8,467 bases of DNA, from positions 1 through 8,467 of the forward strand of contig JBGPPE010000112.1 of assembly GCA_041488395.1 (NCBI GenBank), written 5' to 3'. This stretch comes from 39-52-133 sp041488395 (GTDB taxonomy: Bacteria; Pseudomonadota; Gammaproteobacteria; Burkholderiales; Gallionellaceae). Positions 5,218 through 8,467 of this stretch are shown one piece after another. Under the pieces are notes generated by a model, which made no database searches, was not told the DNA's origin, and saw only the letters and a list, made by a program, of their open reading frames with translations. How positions within the stretch are numbered: position 1 is the first letter of the stretch; every line of letters begins with the position of its first letter. The translations under genes and the position numbers were made by a program.

Positions 5218-6369
5218 TCAAAGATAGATGGCCGCACCGGCGCCCACATTCACCGAAGCATCCATGGCGGTCTCCACGATGAAAGCGATCTGGTCTTCTG
5301 TGAGGTGCGAGTGGAAGGGCAGCGCGATGGCGCGATCCGCCACCTTTTCGGTGACGAAGCAGCTGCCCTTGCGCCAGCCGTGGTCGATGTAATAGCGCTC
5401 CAGATAAAGCGGATGGCTGTACAGCTCCGCCTCCACTTCGGCGGTGCGCATATCCTCCACAATCGCGCGGCAACTGCTGTGCGAAAAGCGTGTGCCCAGA
5501 TGCACGGTGTAGAGAAACCAGTTCACCTCGTCCACATCCGGCGCGATATAGGGTGGCTTGATGCCCTCGAACGACTTGATCTGCTCCTCGTACCACTGCG
5601 TCACCTGTTTGCGCTTGACGAGTATGGCGCCCATGCGTTCGAGCTGCGCGATGCCGAGCGCGGCGGTCACTTCGCTGATGCGCGCGTTCAGCGGCAGCAG
5701 GCTGGAAATGCTGATCGAGTAGCGCTGCTCCGGCTGGCGGTCGCGCAGGTAGCGCAGGCTGCGCGCAAAGTCGAGGTCGTCGGTAACGATCATGGCGCCC
5801 TCGCCGCAGCACAGCGCGGAAGGCTGCGAGAAATCGAAGATCGCGCAATCGCCGAAATTGCCGACGCGCGTGCCCTTGTAGCGCGAACCGATGGCCTCGG
5901 TGCTGTCCTCGATCAGGTGCAGGCCATGCTGTTCGGCCAGCATGCGCAATGCGCCCCAGTCGGCCGGGTGACCATTGGTATTGCCCGCCATAATCACTTT
6001 GCTCTTTGGCGTAATTTTCGCCGCGGCTTTTTCCGCTGCCAGCGTGCCCGACCAGTAGTCGATGTCGGCGAACACCGGCGTCGCCCCGGCCAGCGAAATG
6101 CCGCGCGCAATCTGGTGCCAGGAATGCCCGGAAGTGACCACTTCATCCTCGCCGCGCACGCCCCATGCTTCCAGGCACAGCCACAAGGCCAGCGTCGAGC
6201 CGGACACCGCCACCGCATGTTTGCGCCCCAGCCAGTCGGCAAAGAACTGCTCGAAGGTTTCGACCAGTGCGCCCTGGCTCAGGCGCGGCGAACACAGGGC
6301 CGACTTGACCATCTCCAGCTCGCGCTGGGAAATGTCCGGATCGGAAAGATGGATGAATTCTTTGCTCAT
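5218..6369 (-). CDS. nif-associated DegT/DnrJ/EryC1/StrS-family protein lacking the PLP-binding lysine
   Basis: The 383-residue protein has the full-length fold of DegT/DnrJ/EryC1/StrS PLP-dependent sugar aminotransferases. Landmarks are AVSGSTLALWLCLEA (54-68, phosphate-binding turn), DEVVTSGHSWHQIARGI (75-91), GATPVFADID (95-104), GHPADW (133-138), LIEDSTEAIGSRYKG (152-166, with Asp155 facing the pyridine nitrogen) and GEGAMIVTDD (189-198). The segment that normally reads SFHxTKxxxxGEGG is DFSQPSALCCGEGA, so the Schiff-base lysine is Ser184 (TCC at 5818-5820). A normal aminotransferase reaction is therefore doubtful. Family members with His at this position are PMP-dependent sugar dehydrases. 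The start ATG overlaps the stop of the upstream 85-residue gene (ATGA, 6366-6369), pointing to translational coupling. A longer frame begins at 6504 but overlaps that gene. Substrate and role in nitrogen fixation are unknown. Confidence 0.87.
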   Translation of the reverse strand: MSKEFIHLSDPDISQRELEMVKSALCSPRLSQGALVETFEQFFADWLGRKHAVAVSGSTLALWLCLEAWGVRGEDEVVTSGHSWHQIARGISLAGATPVFADIDYWSGTLAAEKAAAKITPKSKVIMAGNTNGHPADWGALRMLAEQHGLHLIEDSTEAIGSRYKGTRVGNFGDCAIFDFSQPSALCCGEGAMIVTDDLDFARSLRYLRDRQPEQRYSISISSLLPLNARISEVTAALGIAQLERMGAILVKRKQVTQWYEEQIKSFEGIKPPYIAPDVDEVNWFLYTVHLGTRFSHSSCRAIVEDMRTAEVEAELYSHPLYLERYYIDHGWRKGSCFVTEKVADRAIALPFHSHLTEDQIAFIVETAMDASVNVGAGAAIYL

Positions 6370-6623
6370 AATGCAATCACCACGCCATCGGCCAGCTGCG
6401 GACTGTCGGTAACGCTGATGCAGACCTCGCTGCGATTGATCAGGTAGAGCTGGTAGCCGTCGCCGCTGAGATAGGGTGTGCCTTCCATGTCCTCCTGCGG
6501 GCAACGCACGAAGGTGACCTCGGGAAACTTGCGCCGCAATTCCGCCACCAGTGGCGCGCCGCTCGCCAGCAGAATGGCGACCGAAGATTCGATGGCGCTG
6601 AGTTGAGTTGCATTCAATGGCAT
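6366..6623 (-). CDS. Small nif-cluster protein of 85 residues, function unknown
   Basis: The product is 85 residues and soluble, with no signal peptide or membrane segment. An N-terminal part (5-32, QLSAIESSVAILLASGAPLVAELR) is probably helical, and a C-terminal half (35-85) is rich in likely beta strands (VTFVRCP, YQLYLINR, VCISVTD). There is one Cys in each of FVRCP (41) and EVCIS (68). It may correspond to the small uncharacterised DUF6129-type proteins I recall from nif clusters, but I cannot confirm this. The start ATG has GGGAG upstream, within the end of nifT, with a 4-base gap after the nifT stop. Its stop overlaps the start of the DegT-family gene. The tight packing supports a real gene co-expressed with nif, and the coupling suggests it acts together with the DegT-like protein. 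Confidence 0.78.
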   Translation of the reverse strand: MPLNATQLSAIESSVAILLASGAPLVAELRRKFPEVTFVRCPQEDMEGTPYLSGDGYQLYLINRSEVCISVTDSPQLADGVVIAL

Positions 6624-6627
6624 GATT

Positions 6628-6840
6628 TCACTCCCGGTTGATATGGCGTGCTTCTATGGTTATCGGCAGGCGCGTATCTGCCGCCATCTCCGGCAGCTCC
6701 AGCTGCCAGCCATTGCCCAGCGTGACCACGCCGCCCCACAGGCCCTCTTTTTCCGCAGCCACGATGGGCTCTTCCAGATCCTTCTTGGGCACATAGATGG
6801 AGGCTTCGCCTTTGGCGTTCTTTCTGAGCATGACTTTCAT
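6628..6840 (-). CDS. nifT: Nitrogen fixation protein NifT (FixU)
   Basis: This is a 70-residue small protein of the NifT/FixU family, close to the family's usual 65-75 residues. The characteristic pattern is present throughout: MKVMLRKN at the start, an EASIYVPKKDLEE segment (about 12-24), LWGGVVTLGNGWQLELPEM (34-52) and LPITIEARH near the end. NifT is a conserved but non-essential accessory protein in nif clusters, thought to help nitrogenase maturation; its exact role is unresolved. The start ATG at 6840 has AAGGAAA upstream, and the gene begins 12 nt after the nifS stop. It often lies after nifK or beside nifB and nifZ. Here it lies between nifS and the unknown 85-residue gene, as in an accessory nif operon. 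The identification rests on pattern recognition across the whole length. Confidence 0.93.
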   Translation of the reverse strand: MKVMLRKNAKGEASIYVPKKDLEEPIVAAEKEGLWGGVVTLGNGWQLELPEMAADTRLPITIEARHINRE

Positions 6841-6852
6841 GTGGTTTCCTTT

Positions 6853-7995
6853 TTATAAAACGGTTTGCGCGCTGTCCTGCCATGCCAGCTCCAGTGCCGC
6901 GGCGATAACGGCCCGGGTCGCCTGTTCGATCTCCGCCTCGCTGCTGTAGCGCGACAGGGAAAAGCGCAGCGAGGCGCGCGCTGCCTGTGTATCCAGCCCC
7001 ATCGCCGTCAGCACATGCGAGGCCTGGCTGCCGCCGGCCTGGCATGCTGCCCCGCTGGAGGCGATGATGCCGGCGCGCTCCAGGTGGATGAGCAGGGCTT
7101 CTGCGTTCAATGCACCGAACTGGATATTGCTGGTGTTGCTTACGCGCGGCGCACCTGCGCCATTGATGCGTGCGTGCGGCACGCTGCCGACAATCTGCTG
7201 TTCCATGCGCTCGCGCAGACTGCCCATGTGCTCCTGTGAGACGCCGTCCAGCAGCGTGGCGGCCACACCCAGCCCGACGATGCCCAGCATGTTCTCGGTG
7301 CCGCCGCGGCGGTTGCGCTCCTGGCTGCCGAACAGCAGCGGCGCCAGGCTCAGCCCCTTGCGCAGCAGCAGCGCACCGATGCCTTGCGGCGCGTGCAGCT
7401 TGTGGCCGGAAAAAGACAACAGGTCGATCGCGCTGTTCTTCCAGTCGACAGGCAAGCGTCCCACGGCCTGCACCGCATCGGTGTGGAACAGCGCGCCGCG
7501 CGCCTTGGCCAGCTGCGCGATCTGTTCCACCGGGAAGATCACCCCGGTCTCGTTGTTCGCCCACATGATGGAAACCAGCGCAGTGTCATCGCCGACGGCC
7601 TCATCCAGTGCATCCATGTCCAGCATGCCGTTGCCATCCACCGCCAGCAGCGTGACGGGATGGCCGTGCTCCTGCAGCCAGCCCAGCAGCTTCAGCGTGG
7701 CGGGATGCTCCACTGCACTGCTCACAATATGGCGGCGCGCAGCGCTGCAGCGCAAGGCGCCGAGGATCGCCTGATGGTTGGCTTCCGTCGCGCTGCCGGT
7801 AAACACCAGCTCGGCAGGTGTCGCGCCGAGCGCGCCGGCCACCCGCTGGCGCGCAGCCATCACGCGTTCGCTGGCGCGCTGTCCCAGCACATTCTTGCTG
7901 GAAGGATTGCCGTACTCCTGGCCCAGCAAGGGCAGCAGCGCGGCGCTGACTTCCGGCGCGAGGCGGGTGGTGGCGTTGTTGTCCAGGTAAATCAA
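6853..7995 (-). CDS. nifS: Cysteine desulfurase NifS
   Basis: NifS is a PLP enzyme that takes sulfur from L-cysteine to form a persulfide for Fe-S cluster and nitrogenase cofactor assembly. The 380-residue product has all expected residues: YLDNNATT at the N-terminus, SATEANHQAI (68-77), VEHPAT with His97, WANNETGVI (145-153), HTDAVQ with Asp173 and Gln176, SFSGHK with PLP-lysine Lys199, RRGGTEN (229-235) and SSGAAC with active Cys318. Family similarity starts at IYLDNNATT. The likely start is TTG at 7995, with GGAG (8003-8006) seven bases upstream; an ATG at 8073 would add 26 unrelated residues and overlap the upstream gene. It lies 52 nt after the DUF3024 gene, with a hairpin in the gap, and 12 nt before nifT. 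The nif context favours NifS over housekeeping IscS. Confidence 0.93.
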   Translation of the reverse strand: MIYLDNNATTRLAPEVSAALLPLLGQEYGNPSSKNVLGQRASERVMAARQRVAGALGATPAELVFTGSATEANHQAILGALRCSAARRHIVSSAVEHPATLKLLGWLQEHGHPVTLLAVDGNGMLDMDALDEAVGDDTALVSIMWANNETGVIFPVEQIAQLAKARGALFHTDAVQAVGRLPVDWKNSAIDLLSFSGHKLHAPQGIGALLLRKGLSLAPLLFGSQERNRRGGTENMLGIVGLGVAATLLDGVSQEHMGSLRERMEQQIVGSVPHARINGAGAPRVSNTSNIQFGALNAEALLIHLERAGIIASSGAACQAGGSQASHVLTAMGLDTQAARASLRFSLSRYSSEAEIEQATRAVIAAALELAWQDSAQTVL

Positions 7996-8002
7996 TTTCC
8001 TT

Positions 8003-8049
8003 CTCCGAGAGCCGTCGCGAGCAAATGGACTGTCATGCAGCAGGCTCTC
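8003..8049 (-). promoter_or_regulatory. Hairpin abutting the nifS ribosome binding site
   Basis: On the minus strand GAGAGCC (8049-8043) and GGCTCTC (8013-8007) form a perfect 7-bp stem with a 29-base loop. The first arm overlaps the stop codon of the DUF3024 gene. The second arm ends directly against the nifS Shine-Dalgarno GGAG (8006-8003), itself 7 bases before the TTG start. Such a position could control nifS translation or mark an mRNA-processing point. There is no T tail, so it is not a terminator. The pairing is seen directly; the function is inferred. Confidence 0.4.
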
Positions 8050-8389
8050 ATGGCCAGAACACCCGCTCGTCATCGGGCAGCAGAATCGCCAGCGCCTCGT
8101 TCAGTGTGTCGGTCACGCTGTGCAGCACCCAGCTGCTGTACTGGTGATCCTTGCGATACAGCAGCCAGTGCGGCTTGAAAAACTTGAGCAGGGCAATGTC
8201 GATAATGCCGCCGGAAGGCTCCACGTTGCGCGAACAGCACGGGCTCTCGATGCGGTAGCCGCGGTCCTCCTCATCCGGCACCACCTGCGGGGTGACGTAG
8301 CGATAGCGCTCGCGCTGCTCCAGCGCCCGCTCGATGCGTTTGCAGTCGAATGGGTTGGGGTGGGGCGGCAGGGCGGGGTCGGCTTGCAT
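8048..8389 (-). CDS. DUF3024 family protein, nif-associated
   Basis: The 113-residue product matches my recollection of the DUF3024 family, small proteins frequently found in nif clusters without known function. Features seen are PNPFDCKRIERALEQRERYRYV (11-32), YRIESPCCSRNV (45-56) with adjacent Cys51 and Cys52, GGIIDIALLKF (60-70), WLLYRKDHQYSSW (75-87) and a C-terminal DDERVFWP. The Cys pair and the basic and aromatic residues suggest a possible metal- or cluster-related role, but this is not shown. I chose ATG at 8389: the conserved part begins soon after it, and it lies 7 nt past the stop of the upstream NifZ-like gene. A longer frame to 8449 would overlap that gene. No signal peptide or membrane segment is seen. 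nifS follows after 52 nt. Confidence 0.85.
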   Translation of the reverse strand: MQADPALPPHPNPFDCKRIERALEQRERYRYVTPQVVPDEEDRGYRIESPCCSRNVEPSGGIIDIALLKFFKPHWLLYRKDHQYSSWVLHSVTDTLNEALAILLPDDERVFWP

Positions 8390-8396
8390 GGCAGGC

Positions 8397-8467
8397 TCAG
8401 GCGCGCTCGATTTCGTGTTCCAGGCAGCCGACCACCTTGCCGCCGGCAAACTCGACGATATACACCG
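8397..8467 (-). CDS. nifZ: 3' end of a NifZ-like protein (partial, cut by right edge)
   Basis: A minus-strand frame enters from the right edge and ends with TGA at 8399-8397, giving 22 residues: VYIVEFAGGKVV followed by GCLEHEIERA. The pattern of a strand ending in F, a short turn and VVGCLExE closely resembles the end of the NifZ domain, where the family typically has an aromatic-rich strand followed by VGCxxxEL. NifZ is an accessory protein that helps mature the MoFe protein P-cluster. Its position directly before DUF3024, nifS and nifT fits a nif accessory operon. The gap to the next start is 7 bases. The call rests on a short tail only, so another small nif protein cannot be excluded. Confidence 0.6.
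   Translation of the reverse strand, partial: VYIVEFAGGKVVGCLEHEIERA

Noticed and set aside
5305..6447. Long plus-strand frame of about 380 codons opposite the DegT-like gene
   Set aside because: It is antisense to a clear protein family member. Long open antisense frames are expected opposite GC-rich genes, and the translation resembles no family.
6370..6504. 45-residue upstream extension of the DegT-like protein
   Set aside because: It overlaps the 85-residue gene in another frame, is Arg- and Gly-rich without family similarity, and the ATGA overlap gives a natural start at 6369.
6614..7564. Minus-strand frame overlapping nifS and nifT in another phase
   Set aside because: nifS and nifT occupy the correct frames with complete motifs; this frame gives an Arg/Gly/Ala-rich product typical of an out-of-phase reading.

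Overview
The window looks like the edge of a nitrogen-fixation (nif) gene cluster in a proteobacterium, most likely a diazotrophic betaproteobacterium. That lineage is inferred from gene families, gene order and the GC-rich coding sequence, not from any marker gene. All genes run on the minus strand (right to left) except a partial gene at the far left. The window is best read from its right end.

Right part (about 3997-8467): a tightly packed minus-strand nif block. In transcription order it holds the 3' end of a NifZ-like gene, a small DUF3024 protein, the cysteine desulfurase nifS, nifT, an unrecognised 85-residue protein, a DegT/DnrJ/EryC1/StrS-family protein, a [2Fe-2S] ferredoxin and a SIR2-like protein. 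Gaps are 4-55 nt and there is one 4-nt ATGA overlap, so this is probably one operon whose promoter lies beyond the right edge. NifS supplies sulfur for Fe-S and nitrogenase cofactor assembly. NifZ and NifT are accessory maturation proteins. The last four genes form an accessory cassette without an established role.

The striking point in that cassette is that two enzyme-like members have lost their family's key residues. The DegT-family protein has serine (Ser184) where the PLP-binding lysine should be. The SIR2-like protein lacks the usual Asn and His of NAD-cleaving SIR2 domains. A Lys-less DegT-fold protein next to a [2Fe-2S] ferredoxin recalls the PMP-dependent sugar 3-dehydrases that work with a [2Fe-2S] reductase. 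I offer this as a hypothesis only.

Middle (3261-3996): a 736-base stretch without a convincing gene. It holds a 10-bp tandem repeat, an AT-rich nested inverted repeat and a short leader with repeated CAGTGC motifs ahead of cysQ. It separates the nif block from an unrelated gene group.

Left part (159-3260): a minus-strand group of cysQ (PAP/PAPS phosphatase), chrA (two-domain chromate transporter) and a shortened ATP sulfurylase homologue that has lost its nucleotide-binding histidines and ends before the GRDHAG region. All three concern sulfate or its analogue chromate. The last gene is probably catalytically dead or decaying. At 1-155 the plus strand carries the 3' end of an unidentified GC-rich gene that converges on the sulfurylase-like gene with only 3 bases between stop codons.
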